A stretch of DNA of 42,145 bases from Pseudomonas sp. RGM2987 (GTDB lineage Bacteria > Pseudomonadota > Gammaproteobacteria > Pseudomonadales > Pseudomonadaceae). Position numbers and translations under genes: made by a program. The first letter of the stretch is position 1, and every line of letters starts with the position of its first letter. The stretch spans positions 1 to 42,145 of the forward strand of contig NZ_JALJDX010000176.1 of NCBI RefSeq assembly GCF_022952855.1, read 5' to 3'. Below the pieces are notes generated by a model. That model ran no database searches, was not told the origin of the DNA, and was given only the letters and a program-made list of their open reading frames with translations. Positions 17,370 through 26,857 of this stretch are shown here, piece after piece.

Positions 17370-19427
17370 ATGATCAAAGCAAAAACAGGCAAGCCACTGG
17401 AAGCGACGCGCAGTCGTTCGCAGATCATCGTGCTGTTCGTCGCGCTGATCGTCTTCATCGTGCTGCTGTTCGCCAATTTCGCTTATCTCAATACCCAGTC
17501 CACCTACGACAAGCAGTACATCGGCCATGCCGGGGAATTGCGAGTGCTGTCCCAGCGCATCGCCAAGAACGCCACCGAGGCGGCCGCCGGCAAGCCCGCG
17601 GCGTTCAAGTTGCTCAGCGATGCGCGCAATGATTTTGCCCAGCGCTGGAGCTACTTGAAGCAGGGCGACCCGGTGACCGGCCTGCCACCAGCGCCGGCCA
17701 CGTTGCGCCCACAGATGCGCGCCGTGCAATTGGACTGGGAGCGCCTGCTCAAGAACACCGATGCGATCCTCACCAGCGAGCAGACCGTCCTGTCGCTGCA
17801 CCAGGTGGCGGCGACCCTGGCCGAAACCGTGCCGCAACTACAGGTCGAGTACGAAAAGGTCGTCGAAATCCTGCTGCAACGCGGCGCCCCGGCGGCCCAG
17901 GTGGCCATGGCCCAGCGTCAGTCATTGCTGGCCGAGCGGATTCTCGGTGCGGTGAACACTGTGCTGGCGGGGGACGAAAATGCCAGCCAGGCCGCCGATA
18001 CCTTCGGCCGCGACGCCGCGCGTTTCGGCCAAGTGCTCAACGGCATGCTGCAAGGTGACCCGGCGTTGAAAATATCCCAGGTCCAGGACCGCGATGCCCG
18101 GGCACGCCTGAGCGAGATCAGCGAGCTGTTCGAATTCGTCTCGGGCTCGGTGGACGAAATCCTCGAAACCTCTCCGGAACTGTTCAAGGTCCGTGAATCG
18201 GCGGGCAATATCTTCAATCTTTCGCAAACCCTGCTGGACGAAGCCTCGCACCTGGCGACCGCGTTCGAGAACCTGGCCGGTGGGCGCTCCGTCAATACCA
18301 TCGGCGGTTATGTGCTGGGCCTGCTGGCGCTGATGTCGATCATCCTGATCGGCCTGGTGATGGTGCGCGAAACCAATCGCCAACTGCGCGAGACGGCAGA
18401 AAAGAACGAGCGCAACCAGAACGCGATCATGCGGCTGCTGGACGAAATCGCCGACCTCGCCGATGGCGACCTGACAGTCACTGCTTCGGTCACCGAGGAC
18501 TTCACCGGCACCATCGCCGACTCCATCAACTACTCGGTGGACCAACTGCGCGACCTGGTGGCAACCATCAACCTCACCGCCGGCCAGGTGGCCGCCGCCG
18601 TGCAGGAAACCCAGGCCACGGCGATGCACCTGGCCCAGGCTTCCGAGCATCAGGCCCAGCAAATCTCCGAAGCTTCGACTTCAATCAATGAAATGGCCCA
18701 GTCCATCGACCAGGTGTCAGCCAATGCCGCCGAATCGTCGGCGGTGGCCGAGCGTTCGGTGGAAATCGCCAACAAGGGCAACGAGGTGGTGCACAACACC
18801 ATTCATGGCATGGACAACATTCGCGAACAGATCCAGGACACCGCCAAACGCATCAAGCGCCTGGGTGAGTCGTCCCAGGAAATCGGCGACATTGTCAGCC
18901 TGATCGACGACATCGCCGACCAGACCAACATCCTGGCGCTCAACGCGGCGATCCAGGCGTCCATGGCGGGCGACGCCGGACGCGGCTTCGCGGTAGTGGC
19001 CGATGAAGTGCAACGCCTGGCGGAGCGTTCATCGGCGGCGACCCGCCAGATCGAGACCCTGGTGCGGGCGATCCAGGCCGACACCAACGAAGCGGTGATC
19101 TCCATGGAGCAGACCACCACCGAAGTGGTGCGCGGCGCGCGACTGGCCCAGGATGCCGGGGTGGCGCTGGAGGAAATCGAAGGCGTGTCCAAGACCCTGG
19201 CGGCACTGATCCAGAGCATTTCCAACGCGGCGCAGCAACAGACCAGCTCGGCCGGGCAGATTTCCCTGACCATGAACGTGATCCAGCAGATCACCACGCA
19301 AACCTCGTCGGGCTCCACCGCCACCGCCGAGAGCATCGGCAACCTGGCGAAGATGGCCAGCCAACTGCGCCGTTCGGTGTCGGGGTTCACCTTGCCGGCG
19401 GGGCCGGTGGATGAGGAAAAAACGTGA
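17370..19427 (+). CDS. pilJ: PilJ, methyl-accepting chemoreceptor
   Basis: A 685-residue receptor: membrane helix at about residues 19-37, a long periplasmic part (PilJ-type domains), second helix at about 310-332, HAMP-like region ([18 protein letters not shown]), then a cytoplasmic signalling coil. The hairpin tip is [20 protein letters not shown], with [13 protein letters not shown] following. The frame extends upstream into REP sequence; the start [14 protein letters not shown] is fixed by homology. The C-terminus (PVDEEKT) has no pentapeptide tether for CheR. In P. aeruginosa PilJ senses pilin and surface contact. pilK, normally next, is absent. Confidence 0.94.
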   Translation: MIKAKTGKPLEATRSRSQIIVLFVALIVFIVLLFANFAYLNTQSTYDKQYIGHAGELRVLSQRIAKNATEAAAGKPAAFKLLSDARNDFAQRWSYLKQGDPVTGLPPAPATLRPQMRAVQLDWERLLKNTDAILTSEQTVLSLHQVAATLAETVPQLQVEYEKVVEILLQRGAPAAQVAMAQRQSLLAERILGAVNTVLAGDENASQAADTFGRDAARFGQVLNGMLQGDPALKISQVQDRDARARLSEISELFEFVSGSVDEILETSPELFKVRESAGNIFNLSQTLLDEASHLATAFENLAGGRSVNTIGGYVLGLLALMSIILIGLVMVRETNRQLRETAEKNERNQNAIMRLLDEIADLADGDLTVTASVTEDFTGTIADSINYSVDQLRDLVATINLTAGQVAAAVQETQATAMHLAQASEHQAQQISEASTSINEMAQSIDQVSANAAESSAVAERSVEIANKGNEVVHNTIHGMDNIREQIQDTAKRIKRLGESSQEIGDIVSLIDDIADQTNILALNAAIQASMAGDAGRGFAVVADEVQRLAERSSAATRQIETLVRAIQADTNEAVISMEQTTTEVVRGARLAQDAGVALEEIEGVSKTLAALIQSISNAAQQQTSSAGQISLTMNVIQQITTQTSSGSTATAESIGNLAKMASQLRRSVSGFTLPAGPVDEEKT

Positions 19428-19456
19428 CGGGCGGACATGCATATTGAGAAGGGTTA

Positions 19457-19584
19457 TGTGGCGAGGAAGCTTTTGGGGCGAGGGAGCTTGCTCCCGCTGG
19501 GCCGGTCCGACGTTTCGGGTGCAGCGGCCCCCACGGATTTTGTGAGCGCTGCGCGCTCAAGCGGGAGCAAGCTCCCTCGCCACA
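19457..19584. repeat. REP pair, family B, between pilJ and chpA
   Basis: GGGGCGAGGGAGCTTGCTCC at about 19475 and its mirror at 19560-19584. A truncated copy (TGTGGCGAGGAAGCTTTT) lies just outside the first unit. It fills the pilJ-chpA gap where P. aeruginosa has pilK. Confidence 0.88.
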
Positions 19585-19632
19585 AGGAGTCTCGTCAGTA
19601 CCTCAGGCGTATGACGATGATTTGGAGCAGTT

Positions 19633-22600
19633 ATGGGTGATCGGCACGACTATGTAGCCCTGGAGTGGATCAAGGGCGAGATTGCCGAAACGCTGAAGCA
19701 GGCCCACCTGGCCCTCAACCGCCTGGTGGACGATCCGCAGGCGTCGGACGCCCTTGGGCAATGCCTGGCCTGCATTCACCAGGTGCACGGCGGCCTGCAA
19801 ATGGTCGAGTTCTATGGTGCGGCGTTGTTGGCCGAAGAAATGGAGCAGCTGTGCGCCGCCCTGCAAGACAACCGCATCAGCCACCGCGACGAAGCCATCA
19901 GCCTGCTGAGCCAGGCCCTGGGCCAGTTACCGATCTACCTTGAGCGCATACAAGGTGCTCGCCGCGACCTGCCGCTGGTGGTCTTGCCGCTGATCAATGA
20001 TCTAAGAAGTGCCCGAGGCGAGGGCCTGTTGTCGGAGACCAGCCTGTTCAGCCCCGAGCTGCCGGACATTGCCCCCCTGAGTGGCGAAGCCTTGCAGCAT
20101 CTGGCGCCCCCCGACCTGCCCAGCACCTTGCGCAAACTGCGCCAGACCCTGCAAGTGGCCCTGGTGGGCCTGTTGCGCGAACAGGACGATGCCACCCACC
20201 TCGGTTACCTGGCCAAAGTCTTCCATCGCCTCGAAGGGCTGTGCGCCGGGGCGCCGCTCAACGCGTTGTGGCAAGTGGCCTCGGCGCTGGTGGAGGGCAT
20301 GCGCGAGGGGCGCATTGCCAACAGCCCGGCGCTGCGCAGCCTGTTCAAGGAGGCCGACAAGGAGCTCAAGCGCCTGTTGGACCAAGGCATGCCCGGTATC
20401 AATCAACCGGCACCGCCCCACCTGCTCAAGAGCTTGTTGTTCTATATTGCCAAGGCCGAACATCCCAGCGGGCAGATGCAGATCATGAAAGAACGCTACT
20501 CACTGGACGACGCGCTGCCCGACAGCGCCATGGTCGACGAAGAACGCGCACGCCTGGCCGGGCCCGACCGCGATGCCATGCGCTCGGTGCTCGCCGCGCT
20601 CTGCGAAGAGCTGGTGCGGGTCAAGGAACGCCTGGACCTGTTCGTGCGCAGCGACCGCCAGCACGCCTCAGAGCTGGACAGCCTGCTAGCGCCTTTGCGA
20701 CAGATCGCCGACACCTTGGCGGTGCTCGGGTTCGGCCAGCCGCGCAAGGTCATCATCGATCAACTGGCGGTGGTGCTGAGCCTCGCCCAGGGCCAGCGCG
20801 AGCCCGATGACGCGACCCTCATGGACGTCGCCGGCGCCTTGCTCTATGTCGAGGCGACCCTGGCCGGCATGGTCGGCACCGTCGAGCCGGAAAGCCGCGA
20901 AGACGCCCGGTTGCCCACCACGGACCTGACCCAGATCCACCAGATCGTCATCAAGGAGGCCCACACCTGTCTGCAACAGGCCAAGGACATGATCGTCGAC
21001 TACATCGACGCCGACTGGAACAGCGAGCAGTTGCAACCTCTGCCGGCCTTGCTGACCCAGGTGCGCGGCGCGCTGGCGATGATCCCCCTGAGCCGCGCCG
21101 CCGGCCTGGTGGAGGCCTGCAATGGCTTCATTCGCGAGCACCTGCTGCTTGAACATGCCCAGCCCGGCTGGGAAGAACTCGACCACCTGGCCGACGTGAT
21201 CACGGGCCTGGAATATTACCTGGAGCGTTTGAGCGAAGACCCGCAGACACCCGGCGAACCCTTGCTGGATGTGGTCGAGCGCAGCCTGGCGGCTCTTGGT
21301 TACTTTCCCGACGAAGCGCGGGTGCCGTTGCTTGATGAGGTGTTGAGCCCCAACGAGGCCCAGGTCATGCAGGACTTGCAGGAACTGGATGACCCGCAGA
21401 CCGTGCAGTCTCTGGCCCAAGTGCTGGGCAACCCGGTCTCGGCGGTCAACCCCCCGGCCAGGAGCACCCCGGGCAGCCTGCTGCCGCCGCCAACGGACGA
21501 GCACCCGGTGGACGATGAGCTGCGCGAGGTCTTCCTCGAGGAAACCGACGAGGTGCTCAGTGTCCTGCACGAGTACCTGCCGCGCTGGCGTGGGCATCCC
21601 GATGACCATGCTGCCCTGGGTGAAGTGCGCCGGGCTTTCCACACGCTCAAGGGCAGCGGCCGGATGGTCCGGGCGCTGGTGCTGGGTGAGCTGGCCTGGG
21701 CCGTGGAAAACCTGCTCAACCGGGTGCTGGAGCACAGCGTCGAGCCAGGGCCCAAGGTGCTTCAGTTGATCGAGGACACGGTGCAGTTGTTGCCGGCGCT
21801 GGTGGCGGAGTTCGCTGACAATCGCCAGCGACAGCGTGAGGACGTCGACCGCCTGGCCGCCCGCGCCCATGCCCTGGCCAAGGGCAACGATGAGCAGGAG
21901 GAAGACCAGCGGGACGTGGCCGCTCTCGATCCGCTGCTGCTGAAGATTTTCGACACCGAAGCCCAGGGCCACCTCGCTAGCCTCAATCGCTTTCTCGAGC
22001 AGGCTGCCGAGCAGCTGCCGTTGCAGGCCAGCGACGAATTGCAGCGCGCCTTGCACACCCTCAAGGGCAGCGCCTCCATGGCCGGCGTGCTGCCGATTGC
22101 CGAGCTGGCCGGCGCCATGGACGAACTGGCCCGGGAATACCGCGCGCACCTGATCGCCCTGGACCTGGATGAGGTCGAACTGCTGCTGGAGGCTGAAGGC
22201 CTGCTGCGACTGGGCCTGCGCCAGCTGCATGGCGAGCCGCTGGCGCCGATTGCCGGCGCCGCCGATCTGGTCCGGCGTACCCAGGCGCTGTTGGCCGAGC
22301 GCCTGCAAGCGAACCCCGGTGCGCCGGACAACGGCGCGCGAACCAAGCGTGATCCGCAACTGATCAACAACTTCCTCGCCCAGGGCATGGACATCCTGCT
22401 GGACGCCGAGAGCCTGCTGCAGCGCTGGCAGCAGCACCCGGGCGAGGGTCAGGAGCTCAGTGCGTTGCTGGATGAACTGACCACCCTCGGTGAAGGCGCG
22501 CACCTGGCCGACCTGCACCCGGTGGACGAGCTCTGCGAAGCCTTGCTCGACCTCTACGGCGCCGTGGAAGAAAGCAGCCTGACGGTCAGCGATGCGTTTT

Positions 22601-25548
22601 TCCAGGAGGCACAGCGCGCCCATGAAGCACTGATCGACATGCTCGATGAACTGGCGGCCGGGCAGCATGTGCATTCTCAGCCGGAACGGGTGCAGGCCCT
22701 GCGCAGATTGTTGGAGGCCGGCCTCGACCCCTCGGCCACCGGCCTGATCCGCAGCGACGGCAGCCGCACCCTGAGCATTCGCGAACTCAGTAGCGCGACG
22801 GCTGAGCTGGAACGTAACACCCGTGCTGACGCCGCCGTGGACGACGACATCGTCTCGATCTTCATCGAGGAAGCCCAGGACATTCTCGAGAGTGCCGCCC
22901 AGGCCCTGCAACGCTGGCTGGCCGACCCGGAAAACGCCGCGCCGCTGTCGTCGTTGCAACGTGACCTGCATACTCTCAAGGGCGGGGCGCGGATGGCGGA
23001 CATCCGCTCGATCAGCGATCTGGCCCAGGAGCTGGAAACTCTCTACGAAGGCTTGGTGGACCGTCGCTACAGCCACAGCGAAGCGCTGGAACAACTGCTC
23101 AATGGCAGCCACGAGCGCCTCGACCTGTTGCTCGGGCAGTTGCAACAGGGCCAGCCGCTGGGTGACCCGGTTGCGCTGATCGACGCCCTGCGCAGGTTTC
23201 GCCAGGACAAGCCGAACGCCATCGAAACCACCGGTGCCCAGCCGGGCGATGCGGCCGGCCATGACCCCGAACTGCTGGAGATCTTCCTCGAAGAAGGCTT
23301 CGATATTCTCGACAGTTCTGCCGCAGCCTTGCAGCGCTGGCAGGCCGAACCTTCGAACCGCCAGGCGGTGGAAACCCTGTTGCGCGATCTGCACACGCTC
23401 AAGGGCGGTGCGCGGATGGTGGAAATCGCGCCCATCGGCGACCTGGCCCATGAACTGGAAAACCTTTACGAAGGCCTGTCGGCGGGGCTGCTTCAACCAA
23501 CGGCGGCGCTGTTTACCCTGGTGCAAAGCAGCCATGACCGCCTGGCGCAGATGCTCGATGCGGTACGGGCCGGGCTATCGTGTCCGCCGGCAGACCGCCT
23601 GATCGCGCAGATCCAGGCGGTCAACCATCCGCAGGACAACGCGGTCACTGCCCCCGTCCCCGCGCCGGAACCGATTCCGATCCCTGTGCCAGCCAAGCCG
23701 GAGCCGGGCCCGTCGAGCGATGGCGCGGATATGGTCAAGGTCTCCGCTGAGCTGCTCGATGACCTGGTGAACCTGGCCGGGGAAACCTCGATCTTCCGGG
23801 GTCGTATCGAACAGCAGGTCAACGACGCCCGCGTGGCCCTGCACGAGATGGAAACCACCATCGAGCGCATGCGCGATCAATTGCGTCGGCTGGATACCGA
23901 GACCCAGGGGCGGATTCTCAGCCGCCAGCAAGTGGAGGCCGAACGCCTGGGCTATGAAGAGTTCGACCCGCTGGAGATGGACCGTCATTCCCAGTTGCAG
24001 CAGTTGTCCCGGGCGCTGTTCGAATCCGCCTCGGATTTGCTCGATCTCAAGGAAACCCTCGACCGCAGCAATCACGACGCTGAAAGCCTGTTGCAGCAGC
24101 AAGGGCGCATCAACACCGAACTGCAGGAAGGCCTGATGCGCACGCGCATGGTGCCGTTCGAGCGCATGCTGCCGCGCCTCAAGCGCATCGTCCGACAGGT
24201 GGCGCAGGAACTGGGCAAGGACGTCGAGTTCGTGGTCGGCAATGCCGAAGGCGAGATGGATCGCAACGTACTGGAGCGCATGGCCGCGCCTCTGGAGCAC
24301 ATGCTGCGAAATGCCGTGGACCATGGCCTGGAGCCGGCCGACGTGCGCATCGCCGCAGGCAAGCCGGCGCGCGGGCGCATCAGCCTGGATTTGTCCCGGG
24401 AAGGCGGCGACATCATTTTCGACATCCGCGACGACGGCGCCGGCGTGCCGCTGGAGGCGGTGCGGCGCAAGGCGATCAAGCGCGGCCTGCTGGCGCCGGA
24501 CAGCGACATCAGTGATCGCGACGTGCTGCAATTCATCCTGCAACCGGGGTTTTCCACCGCCGAGAAAATTACCCAGATTTCCGGGCGTGGCGTCGGCATG
24601 GACGTGGTCCACGAAGAAGTGCGGCAACTGGGCGGCAGCATGGTCATCGATTCCACGCCGGGGCAGGGCGTGCATTTCCGCATTCGCCTGCCGTTCACCG
24701 TAGCGGTCAACCGGGCGTTGATGGTGCAGTGTCATGAAGACCAATACGCGATCCCGCTCAACACCATTGAAAGCATCGTCCGGGTGCTGCCCGCCGAACT
24801 GGACGGCTATTACCAGCTCGATCCGCCGACCTATACCTACGCCGGGCAGCGTTATGAACTGTGTTATCTGGGCGAGCTGCTGAAAACCGGTGCTCGCCCA
24901 AAATTGCTCGGCCAGAGCCAGCCGTTGCCGGTGTTGCTGATGCAGTGCAACGAGCGGCATATCGCGGTGCAGGTGGATGCCACCGCCGGCACCCGCGAGA
25001 TCGTGGTCAAGAGCCTCGGCCCGCAGTTTTCGGCGGTACAGGGCCTGTCCGGAGCGACCATCCTCGGCGACGGTCGGGTGGTGCTTATCCTCGACCTGCT
25101 GGCGCCGATCCGCGCCTTGCCGCACCAGGTCCCGCGCCGCCCGGTCTCGGCGCAAAGCGAGGGCGAGCATCAGCGGCCGTTGCTGGTACTGGTGGTGGAC
25201 GACTCGGTGACGGTGCGCAAAGTCACCAGCCGCCTGCTGGAACGCCATGGCATGCACGTACTCACCGCCAAGGACGGCGTGGACGCCATGGCGCTGCTGG
25301 CCGAACATTCCCCGGACCTGATGCTGCTGGACATCGAGATGCCGCGCATGGACGGCTTCGAAGTGGCGACGCAGGTACGCAACGACCCACGCCTTGCACA
25401 CCTGCCGATCATCATGATCACCTCGCGCACCGGCCAGAAGCACCGCGACCGCGCCATGGCCATCGGCGTCAACGACTACCTGGGCAAGCCGTACCAGGAA
25501 TCGGTGCTGCTCGACAGCATCGCTCACTGGAGCAAGACCCATGCATGA
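19633..25548 (+). CDS. chpA: ChpA, multi-phosphotransfer hybrid sensor kinase
   Basis: A 1971-residue CheA-type hybrid kinase. Four canonical HPt sites (HTLKG) are at His670, His808, His1113 and His1254. Four further Hpt-like sites are His49 (HQVHG, in the FimL-like N-terminus), His198 (HRLEG), Thr475 (TQVRG) and Thr950 (TTLGEG). After a Pro-rich linker near 1345 come the dimerisation helices, then the ATPase domain: N box with Asn1560 (MLRNAVDHGLE), G1 DDGAGV (about 1600-1605) and G2 GRGVGMDVV (about 1651-1659). A CheW-like domain spans about 1690-1830. The C-terminal receiver has Asp1856/Asp1857, phospho-acceptor Asp1900 and Lys1952. P. aeruginosa ChpA is longer (2472 residues) with eight Xpt domains, so the domain count appears kept while the linkers are shorter. 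It phosphorylates PilG and PilH. Confidence 0.95.
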   Translation: MGDRHDYVALEWIKGEIAETLKQAHLALNRLVDDPQASDALGQCLACIHQVHGGLQMVEFYGAALLAEEMEQLCAALQDNRISHRDEAISLLSQALGQLPIYLERIQGARRDLPLVVLPLINDLRSARGEGLLSETSLFSPELPDIAPLSGEALQHLAPPDLPSTLRKLRQTLQVALVGLLREQDDATHLGYLAKVFHRLEGLCAGAPLNALWQVASALVEGMREGRIANSPALRSLFKEADKELKRLLDQGMPGINQPAPPHLLKSLLFYIAKAEHPSGQMQIMKERYSLDDALPDSAMVDEERARLAGPDRDAMRSVLAALCEELVRVKERLDLFVRSDRQHASELDSLLAPLRQIADTLAVLGFGQPRKVIIDQLAVVLSLAQGQREPDDATLMDVAGALLYVEATLAGMVGTVEPESREDARLPTTDLTQIHQIVIKEAHTCLQQAKDMIVDYIDADWNSEQLQPLPALLTQVRGALAMIPLSRAAGLVEACNGFIREHLLLEHAQPGWEELDHLADVITGLEYYLERLSEDPQTPGEPLLDVVERSLAALGYFPDEARVPLLDEVLSPNEAQVMQDLQELDDPQTVQSLAQVLGNPVSAVNPPARSTPGSLLPPPTDEHPVDDELREVFLEETDEVLSVLHEYLPRWRGHPDDHAALGEVRRAFHTLKGSGRMVRALVLGELAWAVENLLNRVLEHSVEPGPKVLQLIEDTVQLLPALVAEFADNRQRQREDVDRLAARAHALAKGNDEQEEDQRDVAALDPLLLKIFDTEAQGHLASLNRFLEQAAEQLPLQASDELQRALHTLKGSASMAGVLPIAELAGAMDELAREYRAHLIALDLDEVELLLEAEGLLRLGLRQLHGEPLAPIAGAADLVRRTQALLAERLQANPGAPDNGARTKRDPQLINNFLAQGMDILLDAESLLQRWQQHPGEGQELSALLDELTTLGEGAHLADLHPVDELCEALLDLYGAVEESSLTVSDAFFQEAQRAHEALIDMLDELAAGQHVHSQPERVQALRRLLEAGLDPSATGLIRSDGSRTLSIRELSSATAELERNTRADAAVDDDIVSIFIEEAQDILESAAQALQRWLADPENAAPLSSLQRDLHTLKGGARMADIRSISDLAQELETLYEGLVDRRYSHSEALEQLLNGSHERLDLLLGQLQQGQPLGDPVALIDALRRFRQDKPNAIETTGAQPGDAAGHDPELLEIFLEEGFDILDSSAAALQRWQAEPSNRQAVETLLRDLHTLKGGARMVEIAPIGDLAHELENLYEGLSAGLLQPTAALFTLVQSSHDRLAQMLDAVRAGLSCPPADRLIAQIQAVNHPQDNAVTAPVPAPEPIPIPVPAKPEPGPSSDGADMVKVSAELLDDLVNLAGETSIFRGRIEQQVNDARVALHEMETTIERMRDQLRRLDTETQGRILSRQQVEAERLGYEEFDPLEMDRHSQLQQLSRALFESASDLLDLKETLDRSNHDAESLLQQQGRINTELQEGLMRTRMVPFERMLPRLKRIVRQVAQELGKDVEFVVGNAEGEMDRNVLERMAAPLEHMLRNAVDHGLEPADVRIAAGKPARGRISLDLSREGGDIIFDIRDDGAGVPLEAVRRKAIKRGLLAPDSDISDRDVLQFILQPGFSTAEKITQISGRGVGMDVVHEEVRQLGGSMVIDSTPGQGVHFRIRLPFTVAVNRALMVQCHEDQYAIPLNTIESIVRVLPAELDGYYQLDPPTYTYAGQRYELCYLGELLKTGARPKLLGQSQPLPVLLMQCNERHIAVQVDATAGTREIVVKSLGPQFSAVQGLSGATILGDGRVVLILDLLAPIRALPHQVPRRPVSAQSEGEHQRPLLVLVVDDSVTVRKVTSRLLERHGMHVLTAKDGVDAMALLAEHSPDLMLLDIEMPRMDGFEVATQVRNDPRLAHLPIIMITSRTGQKHRDRAMAIGVNDYLGKPYQESVLLDSIAHWSKTHA

Positions 25549-26017
25549 CCTTCATCCGCGCACCAGCCACCTCACCGGGTTGCTGCTGCCCCTGGCTGAC
25601 CGCCACCTGATCCTGCCCAACGTGGCGGTGGCCGAGCTGATCGACTACCAGAGCAGCGCCTTCGACCTGGACACCCCGCCGTGGTTTCTGGGCTGGGTGA
25701 GCTGGCGCGAACGGCAGATCCCGCTGCTGAGCTTCGAGTCGGCCTGCGGCCAGAAAACCATGATCGGCGAGCGCGCCCGCATCGTCGTGCTCAACGCCCT
25801 CGGCGGCCGCCCGGAGCTACGCTTCATCGCCCTGCTGGTGCAAGGCATCCCACGCTCCTGCAAGCTCGACCCCCAGCTGAGCTACGTCGACGTGCCGCTG
25901 TGCGGGCTGGAACAGGCGGCGGTGCAGGTGGGGGAGCATGTGGCGAAAGTGCCGGACCTGCTGGCGTTGGAGGAGCTGGTGATGGCCGCCGGGTTGGCTG
26001 AGCATCGAAGACCCTGA
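25541..26017 (+). CDS. chpC: ChpC, CheW-like coupling protein
   Basis: A 158-residue CheW-fold protein: LTGLLLPLADRHLILPNVAV at the N-terminus, WVSWRERQIPLLSFE in the position of the CheW GVxxxRGxxxPxxDL motif. It overlaps the chpA stop by 8 bp. In P. aeruginosa the methylesterase chpB lies between chpA and chpC; here chpC follows chpA directly, so chpB is missing. Last gene of the operon; the next gene is convergent, 37 bp away. Confidence 0.9.
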   Translation: MHDLHPRTSHLTGLLLPLADRHLILPNVAVAELIDYQSSAFDLDTPPWFLGWVSWRERQIPLLSFESACGQKTMIGERARIVVLNALGGRPELRFIALLVQGIPRSCKLDPQLSYVDVPLCGLEQAAVQVGEHVAKVPDLLALEELVMAAGLAEHRRP

Positions 26018-26054
26018 GCCGTTTCCCAGCCCACAGGGTTTTCTTGGGGGACAC

Positions 26055-26531
26055 TTACGCCGGAATCATCTCGAGCCGGATGTCGGCGAACTCCAGTCCA
26101 AAGGTCTTGCCCATCTCTGCGGCACAAACGCCTATCTGAAGTTCATTGGAACGAGCAAACCAGTTGGATACCGGGCCGTCCACCTCTACCCACTCACCGA
26201 CGCAAGTTTGCGGGTTTACCCGCATGCTCACCCAGCCGCTGTGAGTGCTCTCGGTGATCAGGAAGGCGAAGCCGAGCTTCCCCGGCTGCTCTTTGATGCG
26301 ATAACGGAAAGTCAGATGAAAATGCTCATGCGCCAGCTCGGGGTCTTTGAAATTGAACTGCTTGTAAAGACCTGGAAGGAACCTGTTTTTATCGCTGGCG
26401 ATCATCTCGCCAGCCCAGAAAATGTTCCGGCCTTGTTCATCGGCTACCAGCCTTGCGCCGATTGCGCCATTACCGTCGACCCATCCGTTACGGTCTTGAG
26501 CGTCGAAAGTCGTGTGATCCACATAACGCAT
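26055..26531 (-). CDS. Hypothetical protein, possible beta-sandwich fold
   Basis: A 158-residue protein that I do not recognise. It has no signal peptide and no membrane segment. The spacing of aromatic residues and alternating strands (HFHLTFRYRIKEQPGKLGF, WVEVDGPVSNWF, and the ending FADIRLEMIP) resembles jelly-roll or carbohydrate-binding modules, which is inference only. A very strong GGAGGACACC ribosome site precedes the ATG and fixes the start. The open frame upstream has no coding character. Base composition looks less GC-rich than its neighbours. It lies at the edge of the block that separates chpC from the mdc genes, so it may be an acquired gene. Confidence 0.75.
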   Translation of the reverse strand: MRYVDHTTFDAQDRNGWVDGNGAIGARLVADEQGRNIFWAGEMIASDKNRFLPGLYKQFNFKDPELAHEHFHLTFRYRIKEQPGKLGFAFLITESTHSGWVSMRVNPQTCVGEWVEVDGPVSNWFARSNELQIGVCAAEMGKTFGLEFADIRLEMIPA

Positions 26532-26857
26532 GGTGTCCTCCAAAATCTTGATGGAATTACAGCCGCATCGACCTTTCCACCTTGTCGGGCAAGGACAGCG
26601 TCGCCAAAATATTAAGCACATCGGATTCAGCGAGGGCTACTGTCAGAACTAACAGGTCGACTGAGCTGGCCCGCCGACTAAAAATACCCGCAAGTCAGTT
26701 GCCAGTTCGTGAATTTCTATTTAAGGAATCGAACCGATCCCACAAAAGCCGCGCTTGACCATTACTCCAAGCGTAACGATCCAGCGCCGAGCTTGATTGA
26801 TGCCCTCGCCCCAACACTCCTAAGGTGACCCCACGACAGCGAACCCGTGGAGTGGTC
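26532..26857. other. Intergenic region, divergent promoters of orphan gene and mdc operon
   Basis: 326 bp with no gene, less GC-rich than its surroundings. It must hold the promoter for mdcA on the plus strand and that of the 158-residue protein on the minus strand. A TTGACC at 26755-26760 could be a -35 element, but no convincing -10 is spaced for it. The MdcR operator is expected here; I could not identify it by eye. GGAG lies about 7 bp before the mdcA ATG. Confidence 0.5.

Noticed and set aside
19457..19632. Remnant of pilK between pilJ and chpA
   Set aside because: The gap is filled by REP sequence and a short leader; no stretch translates to a methyltransferase-like peptide in any frame by eye.
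20686..25542. Very long open frames on the minus strand (949 and 655 codons) opposite chpA
   Set aside because: They are antisense shadows of a GC-rich gene with strong third-position bias. Their translations have no domain pattern, while the plus strand gives a continuous well-known kinase.
26755..26783. Sigma-70 promoter for mdcA starting with TTGACC
   Set aside because: No acceptable -10 hexamer at 16-18 bp spacing; mentioned only as a possible -35.
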